Shown here: positions 1 through 8,498 of the stretch, in pieces
Position numbering within the stretch: the first letter of the stretch is position 1
Layout: each line of letters begins with the position of its first letter
From: Halorubrum sp. Atlit-26R
Lineage (GTDB): Archaea; Halobacteriota; Halobacteria; Halobacteriales; Haloferacaceae
Length of the DNA stretch: 64,000 bases
NCBI RefSeq assembly: GCF_003666015.1
Contig: NZ_QPLT01000005.1
Coordinates: forward strand, 124,001-188,000
Reading direction: 5' to 3'
Made by a program: the position numbers and the translations under genes
The notes under the pieces: model-generated
What the model was told of the DNA's origin: nothing
The model's database searches: none
What the model saw: only the letters and a program-made list of their open reading frames with translations

Positions 1-575
1 GCGACGCGCTCGCCGGGGGCGCGCTCGCCCTCTCGGTCGCGGCGGCGGGCTGCCTCGACTTCGCCGCGGGCGACGGGCCGCAGGGCCCCGAGGGGACGCC
101 GGCGACGCTGACCTGCGAGGACGAGGGGTTCGTCCGCCTCGATCGGCCGTTCGAGGCGTCGGTCACGGAGACCCGCGTCGAGACGGGCGAGACGACCGTG
201 GAGCTCTCCACCGAGGGGACGAGCGAGACGTACGGCCAGTCGCTCCGACTCGTCCTCCGGAACACCGGCGGCGCCCCGACGCCCACGCTCGGGGAGTCCG
301 CCTACTCGCTCCAGCGCGAGACGGGCGAGGGGTGGCTCGACGTCCGCGGGTCGACGACCGGCGAGGCCGTCGAACTCCCCCGGGAAGAGGCGTCGCTCGG
401 CACGAGCTCGGCGTACTCGTGGGACATCACGCTGACCGAGTCGGGGATCGCCGACGCGGTCGACGGCGTCGACCTGTCGGTCTGCCCGCCGCTCGGCGCC
501 GGGACCTACCGGTTCGTCTACTGGGGGCTCGTCGACGCGCCGCCGATCGGCGCGGAGTTCGAACTGGTCGGGTGA
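1..575 (+). CDS. Lipoprotein of unknown function (5' end cut off)
   Basis: The reading frame is open from the window edge (first full codon at base 3) to a TGA at 573-575, so the true start lies outside. The visible N-terminus is a small hydrophobic stretch ending in a lipobox-like AAGC, so the mature protein is probably lipid-anchored on the outer face of the membrane, as is usual for haloarchaeal lipoproteins. The rest is Glu/Asp-rich with beta-strand-like patterns and a C-terminal phrase around RFVYWGL typical of immunoglobulin-like secreted domains. I do not recognise the family. Confidence 0.75.
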   Translation, partial: DALAGGALALSVAAAGCLDFAAGDGPQGPEGTPATLTCEDEGFVRLDRPFEASVTETRVETGETTVELSTEGTSETYGQSLRLVLRNTGGAPTPTLGESAYSLQRETGEGWLDVRGSTTGEAVELPREEASLGTSSAYSWDITLTESGIADAVDGVDLSVCPPLGAGTYRFVYWGLVDAPPIGAEFELVG

Positions 576-603
576 GCAGCCGTCTCGCGCCGCGCGCGAG
601 GAC

Positions 604-1212
604 TCAGAACGGCTGCCAGTCGGAGGGCTGTCCGACGCGGCCGCGGACCCGGAACTCCCGGTCGTCGTCGTCGACGCGCGTCTCGACGACGACCTCGAAC
701 GGCTCGTGGAGCGTGTGGACGACCTGCTCGTCGTGGGCGGTCGAGCCGACGACGCCGACGAACGGCCACCCCTCGCCGGATGTCTGGGAGGTCATCACGC
801 GGGTGAACCGGTAGATGCGCTCGGGGTCCCAGTACATCAGCAGCTGCGAGAGCGAGTAGACGCCGACCGCGCGGTCCCGGCCGGCGGATGACTCGACGAT
901 GTCGGTGAACTTGATCCCGATGTCGGTGAGGTTGCCCGCGCTGGCGACGTACTTGGTCGTCGGCGTGTCCTCGCGCTTGTCGCCCTGCTCGTGGGTGACG
1001 CAGTCGATGACGACGACGTCGTCGCCGTCGCCGCCCGTCAGCTCCTCGTAGTCGCCGCGGACCTTCTCCGCGGTCCGGCCCGTCGAGATGACGACCGGGC
1101 CGTCGGACCACGCCGCGAGCAGCCGGTTGAACAGGTCGTACTTCCCGCTCATCGGGGGACCGCTGATGAGGACGCTGTCGGCACCGCGGACAGCGTCGGG
1201 AAGCGCGGTCAT
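604..1212 (-). CDS. P-loop ATPase-like protein, last gene behind cheW
   Basis: The 202-residue protein starts ATG. A Walker A-like loop, GPPMSGK, lies near residues 18-24 but is followed by Tyr instead of Thr/Ser, so nucleotide hydrolysis may be impaired. A hydrophobic strand ending in VVVIDC near residue 80 could be the Walker B. The overall pattern (a central strand-rich half and a shorter C-terminal beta half) resembles RecA/KaiC-like folds. It is the last gene of a leftward group with a KaiC-like ATPase and cheW, so a link to taxis or archaellum control is an inference from position only. Confidence 0.7.
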   Translation of the reverse strand: MTALPDAVRGADSVLISGPPMSGKYDLFNRLLAAWSDGPVVISTGRTAEKVRGDYEELTGGDGDDVVVIDCVTHEQGDKREDTPTTKYVASAGNLTDIGIKFTDIVESSAGRDRAVGVYSLSQLLMYWDPERIYRFTRVMTSQTSGEGWPFVGVVGSTAHDEQVVHTLHEPFEVVVETRVDDDDREFRVRGRVGQPSDWQPF

Positions 1213-1255
1213 GGTGAAAACGTGAGAGGGTGTCGGGTAAAACCCTTCCGAGGGA

Positions 1256-1648
1256 TCACTTTCGGAGCATGGAGGGGAGGTCGAGCGACGACGGCGGCCC
1301 CTCCCGCGGCCCGTCGGTCAGTGTCAGTTCGCGTATCGCACCGGGGAGCGCGGCGGGCACCGGGGACTCGCGCGGCTCCCCGGCGCCGTCGACGAGCGAG
1401 GACCAGACCTCGTCGTCGTCGGGGTCGTCGCGCTCCGCCTTCGCCTCCAGCGCCTTCGTCCGCCCCTCGTCGTACGCCAGCTCCACGATGCTCCGGTCGT
1501 AGCTCCCCGGGAACGCCTCCAGCACGCGGTCGAGCTCATCCGGCCGGGCGCTGTCGACGCCGGCCGCGACGCCGAGCGCGAAGGCGCGCTCGACGGCCTC
1601 CTCGCGGGTGAGGTCGTCCCACTCCGTGCCGAACGTGCGGTCGTACAT
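1256..1648 (-). CDS. Conserved haloarchaeal hypothetical protein of the cheW group
   Basis: The 130-residue acidic protein has no known motif. The N-terminal half is predicted mostly helical (alternating charged and Leu/Ala residues) and the C-terminal third is rich in Pro, Gly and Ser. Its ATG overlaps the stop codon of the KaiC-like gene by one base (TGATG), and 43 bases separate it from the next ATPase gene, so the three genes very probably form one transcript. Translational coupling supports a joint role. I cannot assign a function. Confidence 0.7.
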   Translation of the reverse strand: MYDRTFGTEWDDLTREEAVERAFALGVAAGVDSARPDELDRVLEAFPGSYDRSIVELAYDEGRTKALEAKAERDDPDDDEVWSSLVDGAGEPRESPVPAALPGAIRELTLTDGPREGPPSSLDLPSMLRK

Positions 1649-2343
1649 CAGTGCGTCACCGTCGCGGCCGAGCCGACGCGGAGCCCGCCGTCGGTGAACT
1701 CCACGTCTTGGATGTCGGTGTCGACGTTCGTCCCCCGCATCTTCAGCACCTGAACCCCGCGCTGCATCCCCTCGTCTTCGAGGTAGTTGTGCATAAAGAC
1801 GACGCCGTGTGCGAGGTAGTGCTCCTCGGAGTAGGCGCTCGGGTCGGTCATCTCGGAGATCAGGAGCGTCGTGGCGTCGGTCCGCTTCAGCGAGGAGAGC
1901 AGCTGGATCATCGTGTCCTCGTCGTCGTCGAGGAGGAACCGCAACAGCATCGTCGAGTCGAAGACGACCCGGTCGATGTCGCGGGAGTTGATGAACCCGG
2001 TGAGGCGGTTGGTGACGCCCGAGCGGTCGCGGCGGTCGCCCGGGAGCCCGAAGAAGCGCCGGCCGTCCGACGAGAAGGAGTCGAGGAAGGTGACGCGGTC
2101 GGAGTCGAGCGCGCGGTCGAACCCGAAGTCGTAGCCGCTCATGTCCTCGCGGATCCCCTCCTTGGTCTCGTGCATGCTGATGTAGAGGACGTCCTCCCCG
2201 TTCCGGGCGCCCTGGGCCGCGAACTGCGAACAGAAGGTCGTTTTGCCGCTCCCGGGCGGACCGCTGACCACGTAGAGGCGGTTCTCGGGGAACCCGCCGT
2301 CGACGAGGCCGTCGAACCCCGGGACGCCGCTTGAGACGCGCAT
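1648..2343 (-). CDS. KaiC-like RecA-superfamily ATPase
   Basis: The 231-residue single-domain protein begins with the KaiC-type entry GVPGFDGLVDGG (residues 6-17), has a canonical Walker A GPPGSGKTT (28-36), a catalytic-Glu region MHETKEG (57-63) and a Walker B VVFDS (126-130). KaiC-like proteins of archaea are signalling ATPases, often near chemotaxis or archaellum genes; ArlH belongs to this superfamily. I chose the ATG at 2343 because the KaiC homology begins there, a TTATC box lies 25-30 bases upstream, and the longer open frame reads backward into cheW. A perfect 22-base inverted repeat lies just upstream of that box. Confidence 0.85.
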   Translation of the reverse strand: MRVSSGVPGFDGLVDGGFPENRLYVVSGPPGSGKTTFCSQFAAQGARNGEDVLYISMHETKEGIREDMSGYDFGFDRALDSDRVTFLDSFSSDGRRFFGLPGDRRDRSGVTNRLTGFINSRDIDRVVFDSTMLLRFLLDDDEDTMIQLLSSLKRTDATTLLISEMTDPSAYSEEHYLAHGVVFMHNYLEDEGMQRGVQVLKMRGTNVDTDIQDVEFTDGGLRVGSAATVTH

Positions 2344-2383
2344 ACGTGGGAAACCCGTCGGACGGCTGATAAGCGTTGGCACC

Positions 2384-2405
2384 CGGTTCTCACGGGTGAG
2401 AACCG
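2384..2405. promoter_or_regulatory. Perfect inverted repeat upstream of the KaiC-like gene
   Basis: The half-site CGGTTCTCAC is followed by GG and then the exact reverse complement GTGAGAACCG. It lies 41-62 bases upstream of the start codon, just upstream of the TATA-like CTTATC at 2367-2372 (minus strand), where archaeal activators or BRE-proximal regulators bind. The gap to cheW is only 113 bases, so it may also act as a hairpin or terminator in cheW mRNA. No T-run follows on the minus strand, which favours an operator. Confidence 0.55.
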
Positions 2406-2456
2406 ACGCGGTCCGCGAGCGTCCCGCGCCGAACCGGAGGCGGCCCCTCCTCCCGA

Positions 2457-2930
2457 CTACGCCTCCGCGGCCTCGACGTCGTCGAGTTCGGCGGCGAGCG
2501 CGTCGTCGACGTCGGGCGAGACCCAGACGACGAACCGGTCGTCGGACTTGACGATGCCGCGGACGCCCTCGTCCTCGACCGTCGTGCCCTGGTCGACGTC
2601 CTCGGGCGAGACGTCGCGGACCTGGAACACCTCGTCGACCATCCAGCCGACCGTTCCGCCCTCGTCGATCTCGGCGTCGTCGAAGACGACGATCCGCTCG
2701 CGCGGGCCGTCCTCGTCGATGTCGAACACCGTCTTCGGGTCGACGATCGTCGTCGTCCGGCCGCGGAGGTCCATCACGCCCTCGACGTGGTCCGGCGAGT
2801 TGGGGATCCGCGTGAGCTCGCCGGCGTCGACGATCTCGTCGATGACGCCGATGTCCAGACAGTACGTCCCGTCGCCCAGCCCGAACTCCAGCACCTTGGT
2901 CGGCTCGGCCTCCGCCTCTGTTGCTGCCAT
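2457..2930 (-). CDS. cheW: Chemotaxis adaptor protein CheW
   Basis: The 157-residue protein is one CheW domain that couples transducers to the kinase CheA at the membrane-proximal signalling array. Diagnostic segments include FGLGDGTYCLDIGVIDEIV (about 16-34), the RIPNSPDHVEGVMDLRG hinge (about 41-57), and the second half with VGWMVDEV and VRGIVKSDDRFV. It starts at ATG 2930, and a TATA-like sequence on the minus strand (2951-2962) sits about 25 bases upstream. It is divergent from cheBARF and shares a 102-base promoter region with it. Confidence 0.93.
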   Translation of the reverse strand: MAATEAEAEPTKVLEFGLGDGTYCLDIGVIDEIVDAGELTRIPNSPDHVEGVMDLRGRTTTIVDPKTVFDIDEDGPRERIVVFDDAEIDEGGTVGWMVDEVFQVRDVSPEDVDQGTTVEDEGVRGIVKSDDRFVVWVSPDVDDALAAELDDVEAAEA

Positions 2931-2965
2931 GCCCGTAGCTGCGGCGAACCGACAAATAATCGTGT

Positions 2966-2983
2966 CCCCTGAATTATCAGGGG
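2966..2983. promoter_or_regulatory. Inverted repeat in the cheW/cheB divergent promoter
   Basis: CCCCTGA and its exact reverse complement TCAGGGG flank ATTA, almost in the middle between the two start codons. The flanking TATA-like boxes are at 2951-2962 (toward cheW) and 3002-3009 (toward cheB). A dimeric regulator bound here could control both halves of the chemotaxis locus together. The symmetry is seen directly; the regulator is unknown. Confidence 0.5.
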
Positions 2984-3001
2984 TGATTACTGGGTCCGTG
3001 G

Positions 3002-3009
3002 ATTTATGC
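3002..3009 (+). promoter_or_regulatory. TATA box of the cheB operon
   Basis: ATTTATGC lies 24-31 bases before the cheB ATG, the spacing expected for a leaderless archaeal transcript. No Shine-Dalgarno sequence is present in the short upstream region. Confidence 0.5.
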
Positions 3010-3032
3010 TGATTCTGCGCCCGCCGTGAGAC

Positions 3033-4139
3033 ATGAGCAGGACGACGGATCGGCGCGGCGGTCGGGACGGGTCGCCGCGGGTGGTGGTCGTCGACGACTC
3101 GCCGTTCATGCGGGGACTGATAGGCGACCTCCTGAGCGACGCCGGGGTCACGGTCGTCGGCGAGGCGGGGGACGGGGAGGAGGCGCTCTCGGTGGTCGCC
3201 GAGACGCGCCCCGACGTCGTGACGATGGACGTCGAGATGCCCGGGATGGGCGGGCTCGAAGCCGTCGAGCGACTGATGGAGGAGACGCCGACGCCGGTGT
3301 TGATGCTGTCGGCGCACACCGACGAGGGCGCGGAGGTCACCTTCGAGGCGCTGGACCGCGGGGCGGTCGACTTCTTCGCGAAGCCCGGCGGCGAGGTGTC
3401 GACCGGCGTCTCGCGGGAGTCGGAGCGCCTCGTCGAGGCGGTGCGCTCGGTCGCGGGCGCCGACCTCGACGCCGCGACCCGCGAGCGCGACGACCCGAGC
3501 GCCGCGGCGTCGCGGTCGAGCGAGTCCGGCGGCGACCCCGGTGCCGGCGCGGACGCGGCGGACGTCGACGGGCCGCTGACCGTCGTGATCGCGGCGTCGA
3601 CCGGCGGGCCGAACGCGGTCGAGCGCGTGCTGTCGGCGCTGCCGATGGCGGACTGCCGCGTGGTGGTCGTCCAGCACATGCCGGAGGCGTTCACCTCGCG
3701 GTTCGCGGACCGGCTCGACGCCGCCTCCGCGTACGACGTGCGCGAGGCGAGCGACGGCGCGCGGATCGGCGCGGGGGAGGTGCTCGTCGCCCGCGGCGGG
3801 AGCCACACGCTGATCGACAGCTACCGTTCGGGGCGGCTCCGGGTGAAGCTCGACGAGGACGACGACTCCCACACGGTCACCCCCGCCGCCGACGTGACGA
3901 TGCGCTCGGCGGCCGAGGTGATCGACGACCCGCTCGTCGGCGTCGTGTTGACCGGGATGGGCTCGGACGCCGCCGAGGGGATCCGCGCGATGGCCGACGC
4001 CGGGGCGCGCACGCTGGCGCAGAGCGAGGACACCTGCGTCATCTACGGGATGCCGAAACGCGCGGTCGAGACCGGCGGGGTCGACGCGGTGTACGACCTC
4101 GACGACGTCGCCGGCGCGATAGTGGGGGGTGAGGCCTGA
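3033..4139 (+). CDS. cheB: Chemotaxis protein-glutamate methylesterase CheB
   Basis: The 368-residue protein removes methyl groups from transducer glutamates (and can deamidate glutamines) to adapt the signal. The N-terminal receiver domain has acidic residues D21/D22, phospho-acceptor D66 and K117. After an acidic/Ser linker (about 145-180) the esterase domain carries the triad S189 (AASTGGP), H215 (VVQHMP) and D312 (TGMGSD). Length and order are normal for the family. The stop overlaps the cheA start (TGATG), so translation is probably coupled. Phosphorylation by CheA should activate it. Confidence 0.96.
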   Translation: MSRTTDRRGGRDGSPRVVVVDDSPFMRGLIGDLLSDAGVTVVGEAGDGEEALSVVAETRPDVVTMDVEMPGMGGLEAVERLMEETPTPVLMLSAHTDEGAEVTFEALDRGAVDFFAKPGGEVSTGVSRESERLVEAVRSVAGADLDAATRERDDPSAAASRSSESGGDPGAGADAADVDGPLTVVIAASTGGPNAVERVLSALPMADCRVVVVQHMPEAFTSRFADRLDAASAYDVREASDGARIGAGEVLVARGGSHTLIDSYRSGRLRVKLDEDDDSHTVTPAADVTMRSAAEVIDDPLVGVVLTGMGSDAAEGIRAMADAGARTLAQSEDTCVIYGMPKRAVETGGVDAVYDLDDVAGAIVGGEA

Positions 4140-6469
4140 TGGACTCCCACCGCGCCGCGTTCGTCGCCGAGGCGGAAGACGGGATCACCGACCTCAACAA
4201 CGCCCTGCTCGCCTTAGAGGCCGACCCCGAGGACACCGAGGCGATGGACGACGTGTTCCGCGTCGCCCACACCCTGAAGGGGAACGCCGCGGCGATGGGG
4301 TACGAGGACGTCTCCGACTTCGGGCACGCGCTCGAAGACCTGCTGGACGCGGTCCGGCAGGGCGACCGGGAAGTGACGCCCGAGCTGATGGACCTCCTCT
4401 TCGAGGGGGTCGACACCGTCGAGGCGATGGTCGAGGAGATCGCCGACACCGGCGAGGTGTCGACCGACCCCTCCGATCTGGAATCGCGACTGCGCGAGAT
4501 GGAGGAGCACGGCACCGTCGGGGGCGACTCCGCGGACGAGGCTGCCGCCGACCCGGACGACGAATCCGCCGACGATAGCCCCGAGGAAGGGGATCGCGAC
4601 GACGCAGACGCGGACGAGGACGACGTCTCCGTCCCCGAGCCGCCCGCGGCGGCTGCCGACCTCCCGGACCCGGTCGCGTACGCGGACGTGACGATCGGCG
4701 ACGCGCAGATGCCGGGGGTCGACGCGGCGCTCGTCCTCCAGGCGCTCGACGAGCAGTTCGACGGCCACGCGACCGACCCCGCGCCGGAGGCCTTAGAGGA
4801 CGGCGAGTACGACGAGTCGTTCGACGCCTTCGTCGGCGGCGCCGACCCCGAGGTCGTCGCCGAGGGGCTCCGGGCGCTCACGCAGGTCGAAGCGGTCTCT
4901 GCGGTCGCGGTCGGCGGCGGTGACGACGCCGCGGCCGCGGAACCGAGCGACGAGGGCGCCGAGTCGGGCGATGCGGACGCGGCGTTCGACGACGAGTCCG
5001 CCGAACCCGCGGACCCCGAGCGCGCCGAGCCGGAGCCGGCCGACGACGCGGCCGACGCACCCGAGCCGTCGGACGCCGACTCCGACGCCGCCGACTCCGA
5101 CGGTTCGGACTCGGGGTCGACCGATTCGGACTCGGGGTCGACCGATTCGGACCAGAAGTCGAACGACTCCGGCTCGAAGTCGGAGTCGAAGTCCGGCGAC
5201 GAGATCAAGTCGATCCGCGTCGACGTCGACCAGGTCGACGAGCTGTACGGGCTCGTCGAGCAGCTGGTGACGAGCCGGATCAAGCTCCGTCGGGAGATAG
5301 AGGGAACGGACGCGGAATCGGACGCCTTAGACGAGCTCGACAAGCTCGCTTCCAGCCTGCAGGACACGGCGATGGACATGCGGCTCATCCCGTTCTCGCA
5401 GGTCTCGGACTCGTTCCCGCGGCTCGTCCGCGACATCTCGCGGGACCTCGACAAGCGGATCGACTTCGAGATCGAGGGCGACGACGTGGAGCTCGACCGC
5501 ACGATCCTCACGGAGATGCGCGACCCGCTCGTGCACGTCCTGCGGAACGCGGTCGACCACGGGATCGAGCCGCCCGAGGAGCGCGAGGCCGCGGGGAAGG
5601 ACCCGACCGGGCACGTCAAGCTCTCGGCCGAGCGCGAGCGCGACCACGTTATCATCGAGGTCGCCGACGACGGCGGCGGGCTCGACCCGGACCAGCTCCG
5701 CGAGAAGGCGGTCGACGAGGGCGTCAAGAGCCGCGAGGCGGTCGACGCGATGGAGGACGACGAGGTGTACGACCTCGTGTTCCACCCCGGCTTCTCCACC
5801 GCCGAGGAGGTCACGGACGTCTCCGGCCGCGGCGTCGGGATGGACGTGGTCCGGACGACCGCGCGCGACCTCGACGGCTCCGTGTCCGTCGAGAGCGAGC
5901 CCGGCGAGGGGACGACGGTCCGGTTCCGGCTCCCCGTCACCGTCGCCATCGTGAAGGTGATGTTCGTCGACGTCGGCGGCACGGAGTACGGCATTCCGAT
6001 AAAATCGATCGCGGAGGTCGCCCGCGCCGACGACGTGGAGGAGGTCCACGGCGACGAGGTCGTCAGACACGAGGACGACCTCTACCCGGTGATCCGGCTG
6101 AACGAGCGCCTCGGCGAGATAGACGCGGGCGCGGCGGAGGCGTCCGCTGCCGAGGCGGCCGCCGACGAGACTCCCGCCGCCGACGGCGGCGTCGCGACCG
6201 ACGAGCCGGGTGACGACGGGTTCGTCCCGGCGGACCCGACGAGCGACGCCACCGACGAGTCCGGCGGGGACTCGACCGACAACGGGATGCTCGTCCGGAT
6301 CCGCGAGGAGACGCGGCAGGTCGCGCTCCACTGCGACGCCGTGCTCGACCAGGAGGAAGTGGTGGTCAAACCCCTCGACGGCCCGCTCTCGGGGACGCCG
6401 GGCCTCAGCGGCACGGCCGTCCTCGGCGACGGGGACGTCGTGGCCGTGCTCGACGTGGTGAGCCTATGA
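4139..6469 (+). CDS. cheA: Chemotaxis sensor histidine kinase CheA
   Basis: The 776-residue protein receives transducer signals through CheW and phosphorylates CheY and CheB. Domains in order: Hpt with H44 in AHTLKGN (1-105), acidic linker, a P2-like response-regulator docking domain (about 175-265), a second acidic linker with a 7-residue repeat rich in Ser-Asp, the P3 dimerisation helices (about 355-425), HATPase P4 with LRNAVDHGIE and GRGVGMD (about 430-600), and the CheW-like P5. P5 is interrupted by an acidic, low-complexity insertion of about 50 residues (roughly 660-715), which is unusual. It overlaps cheB and cheR by one and four bases. Confidence 0.96.
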   Translation: MDSHRAAFVAEAEDGITDLNNALLALEADPEDTEAMDDVFRVAHTLKGNAAAMGYEDVSDFGHALEDLLDAVRQGDREVTPELMDLLFEGVDTVEAMVEEIADTGEVSTDPSDLESRLREMEEHGTVGGDSADEAAADPDDESADDSPEEGDRDDADADEDDVSVPEPPAAAADLPDPVAYADVTIGDAQMPGVDAALVLQALDEQFDGHATDPAPEALEDGEYDESFDAFVGGADPEVVAEGLRALTQVEAVSAVAVGGGDDAAAAEPSDEGAESGDADAAFDDESAEPADPERAEPEPADDAADAPEPSDADSDAADSDGSDSGSTDSDSGSTDSDQKSNDSGSKSESKSGDEIKSIRVDVDQVDELYGLVEQLVTSRIKLRREIEGTDAESDALDELDKLASSLQDTAMDMRLIPFSQVSDSFPRLVRDISRDLDKRIDFEIEGDDVELDRTILTEMRDPLVHVLRNAVDHGIEPPEEREAAGKDPTGHVKLSAERERDHVIIEVADDGGGLDPDQLREKAVDEGVKSREAVDAMEDDEVYDLVFHPGFSTAEEVTDVSGRGVGMDVVRTTARDLDGSVSVESEPGEGTTVRFRLPVTVAIVKVMFVDVGGTEYGIPIKSIAEVARADDVEEVHGDEVVRHEDDLYPVIRLNERLGEIDAGAAEASAAEAAADETPAADGGVATDEPGDDGFVPADPTSDATDESGGDSTDNGMLVRIREETRQVALHCDAVLDQEEVVVKPLDGPLSGTPGLSGTAVLGDGDVVAVLDVVSL
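5105..5146 (+). repeat. 21-bp tandem repeat inside the cheA linker
   Basis: Two identical in-frame units of 21 bases encode SDSGSTD twice, and a partial third unit follows. The repeat lies in the acidic linker between the P2-like and P3 domains, so copy changes would only alter linker length. Confidence 0.8.
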
Positions 6470-7284
6470 GCGGGTCGGCGGACGACGGCGAGACGGCGTT
6501 CGAAGGCGTCCTCCGGCAGATCGACGACACGGTCCCGTTCGAGCCGGGGTACTACAACGAGTCGTACCTCGACCGCCGGATCACGGCGCGGATGCGCCGG
6601 CGCGACACCGAGTCGCACGCGGAGTACGAGCGCATCCTCCGCGAGGACGCCGACGAGCGGCAGGCGCTGATGGACGCGCTCACGATCAACGTGACCGAGT
6701 TCTTCCGCAACCCGGAGATGTGGGACGTGCTCCGGGACGTGCTGCGCGAGCGGACCGCGGAGCAGCGGCGCGTCCGCGTCTGGTCGGCCCCGTCGGCGGA
6801 CGGCCGCGAGCCGTACTCCGTCGCGATGTTGGCCTGCGACGACCCCGAGATAGACGAGTCGCGCGTGGAGGTGCTCGGCTCCGACATCAGCGAGGAGGCG
6901 CTCGACAACGCCCGCAAGGGCGTCTACCACACGACGCGGACGACCGACATCGCCGAGGAGCTGGAGCCGCTCTCAGACCCCGACCGCTACGTCGAGCGCG
7001 ACGGGGACACGTTCCGCGTCAGGGACGCGCCCCGCCGGCTCGTCGAGTTCGAGACCCACGACCTGATCCGCGACGGCGCCCGCGACCCCTTCGACGTGGT
7101 GTTGTGTCGGAACCTGCTGATCTACATCGACGTCGACCACAAGGCCGCCCTCTTCGACACGCTGGAGGCGTCGCTCGCGGACGACGGCGTCCTCGTGTTG
7201 GGGATGACCGAGAGCGTTCCGCCGGACCGCTCCGACCGCTACGAACCGATCGACAAGCGACGGCGGGTGTTCGGGAGGCGCTGA
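6466..7284 (+). CDS. cheR: Chemotaxis protein methyltransferase CheR
   Basis: The 272-residue enzyme transfers methyl groups from S-adenosylmethionine to glutamates of chemotaxis transducers, opposing CheB. The N-terminal helical domain contains the substrate-side segment NVTEFFRNPEMW (about 76-87). The methyltransferase core shows WSAPSADGREPYS (the SAM-binding loop, slightly divergent from the usual S-x-G-E-E-P-Y-S), GSDISEEAL and DVVLCRNLLIYID. The ATG overlaps the cheA stop by four bases, and its own stop overlaps the next start by one base. Confidence 0.95.
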   Translation: MSGSADDGETAFEGVLRQIDDTVPFEPGYYNESYLDRRITARMRRRDTESHAEYERILREDADERQALMDALTINVTEFFRNPEMWDVLRDVLRERTAEQRRVRVWSAPSADGREPYSVAMLACDDPEIDESRVEVLGSDISEEALDNARKGVYHTTRTTDIAEELEPLSDPDRYVERDGDTFRVRDAPRRLVEFETHDLIRDGARDPFDVVLCRNLLIYIDVDHKAALFDTLEASLADDGVLVLGMTESVPPDRSDRYEPIDKRRRVFGRR

Positions 7285-8498
7285 TGTCGCTGTACCAGCA
7301 CGCTCGGGACGGGAACGCGGAGCGCCTCCGGGACGCGCTCGGCAGCGACAGCGCGGCCGTCCGGCGGCGCGCCGCGGAGTTCCTCGGCGAGATCGGCGAG
7401 GAGGGCGACCAGCCGACGGTCGACGGGCTGCTCCGCGCGGCGACGACGGACGACGACCCCGAGGTCCGCGGCGCGGCGGTCGACGCGCTCGACGAGATCG
7501 GCGAGGCGGCGCTCGAACAGCTCCTCGAGGAGCTCACCGGCGGCGGGGGCGACTCCGAGGCCGAGTGGGTCACCGCGCGCAAGTTCGCCCGCGCGCTGGA
7601 GGCCGACCGACCGGAGCTCCGGATGGCGGCGGCGAACGCGCTCGGGCGCCTCGACGACGCGAGCGGTCTCCAACCCCTGGTCGGCGCGCTCGACGACGAG
7701 GACCCCCGCGTCCGGCTCCGCGCGGCGCAGGCCTGCGGGACCTACGCCGACGCGCGGGCGGTTCCGGGGCTGCGCGAGCGGCTCGACGACGAGGAGCCGC
7801 GGGTGCGCCGCGCCGCCGCGAACGCGCTGGGAACGATCGGGACCGACGAGGCCCTCTCCCCGCTGCTCGAACTGCTCGGTGACGGCGACGAGTCGATCCG
7901 GCGGATCGCGGCCGGCGCGCTCGGGAAGGCGAGCACGCCGGAGCCGGTCGAGCCGCTCGCGCGGGCGCTCGGCGACGAGAGCGCGGTCGTGCGCAACGCG
8001 GCCGTGTACTCGGTGATCGAGCTGCTCTCGAACGTGCCGACCCAGCAGAGCCACGCGGTCCGCGACCAGGTGGTCTCGGAGCTGAAGGCGGCCGACGACG
8101 CGACCGTCGTCGAGCCGCTCGTCGAAATCCTCACCGACGGCCAGCAGTCCCGCCAGCGCCGGAACGCGGCGTGGATCCTCGGCCGAGTGGCGGACCCGGA
8201 TACGGCGACCGCGGTGGAGGCGCTCGCGGACGCGCTCGCGGACGACGACCCGCAGACCGCGCAGTTCGCGGCCACGAGCCTCAAGAGCCTCGGCGGCCCC
8301 GTCGTCGAGGACCGCCTGCTCGACAAGCTGGGCCCCGAACACCCGGAGGACGCCCGCGCGAAGGCGGTGTTCGTCCTCGGGCAGATCGGCGGGCAGGAGA
8401 CGCTGAACCGCCTCGAAGAGTACGCCGACGACGACAGCCAGGCCGTCAGAAAGCGCGTGTTCTCGGCCGTCTCGAAGCTGCGCGCGGGGGGTCCGTAA
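7284..8498 (+). CDS. HEAT-repeat protein of the chemotaxis operon
   Basis: The 404-residue protein is built of about ten HEAT/PBS-lyase-type helical pairs of about 31 residues; recurring phrases are RRAAEFLGEIG, VRGAAVDALDEIG, LRMAAANALGRL and VRRAAANALGTIG. Such solenoids are protein-binding scaffolds. In Halobacterium salinarum a HEAT_PBS protein (OE2401F) sits beside cheF and was shown to contact chemotaxis proteins, so the same role in linking the Che array to the archaellum motor is likely. It starts within the cheR stop codon (TGATG) and ends directly before cheF. Confidence 0.88.
   Translation: MSLYQHARDGNAERLRDALGSDSAAVRRRAAEFLGEIGEEGDQPTVDGLLRAATTDDDPEVRGAAVDALDEIGEAALEQLLEELTGGGGDSEAEWVTARKFARALEADRPELRMAAANALGRLDDASGLQPLVGALDDEDPRVRLRAAQACGTYADARAVPGLRERLDDEEPRVRRAAANALGTIGTDEALSPLLELLGDGDESIRRIAAGALGKASTPEPVEPLARALGDESAVVRNAAVYSVIELLSNVPTQQSHAVRDQVVSELKAADDATVVEPLVEILTDGQQSRQRRNAAWILGRVADPDTATAVEALADALADDDPQTAQFAATSLKSLGGPVVEDRLLDKLGPEHPEDARAKAVFVLGQIGGQETLNRLEEYADDDSQAVRKRVFSAVSKLRAGGP

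Noticed and set aside
3026..6469. Several long open frames opposite or alongside cheB and cheA, some over 600 codons
   Set aside because: They are Arg- or Ser-rich shadows caused by high GC; the cheB/cheA frame has full domain homology and typical third-position GC.
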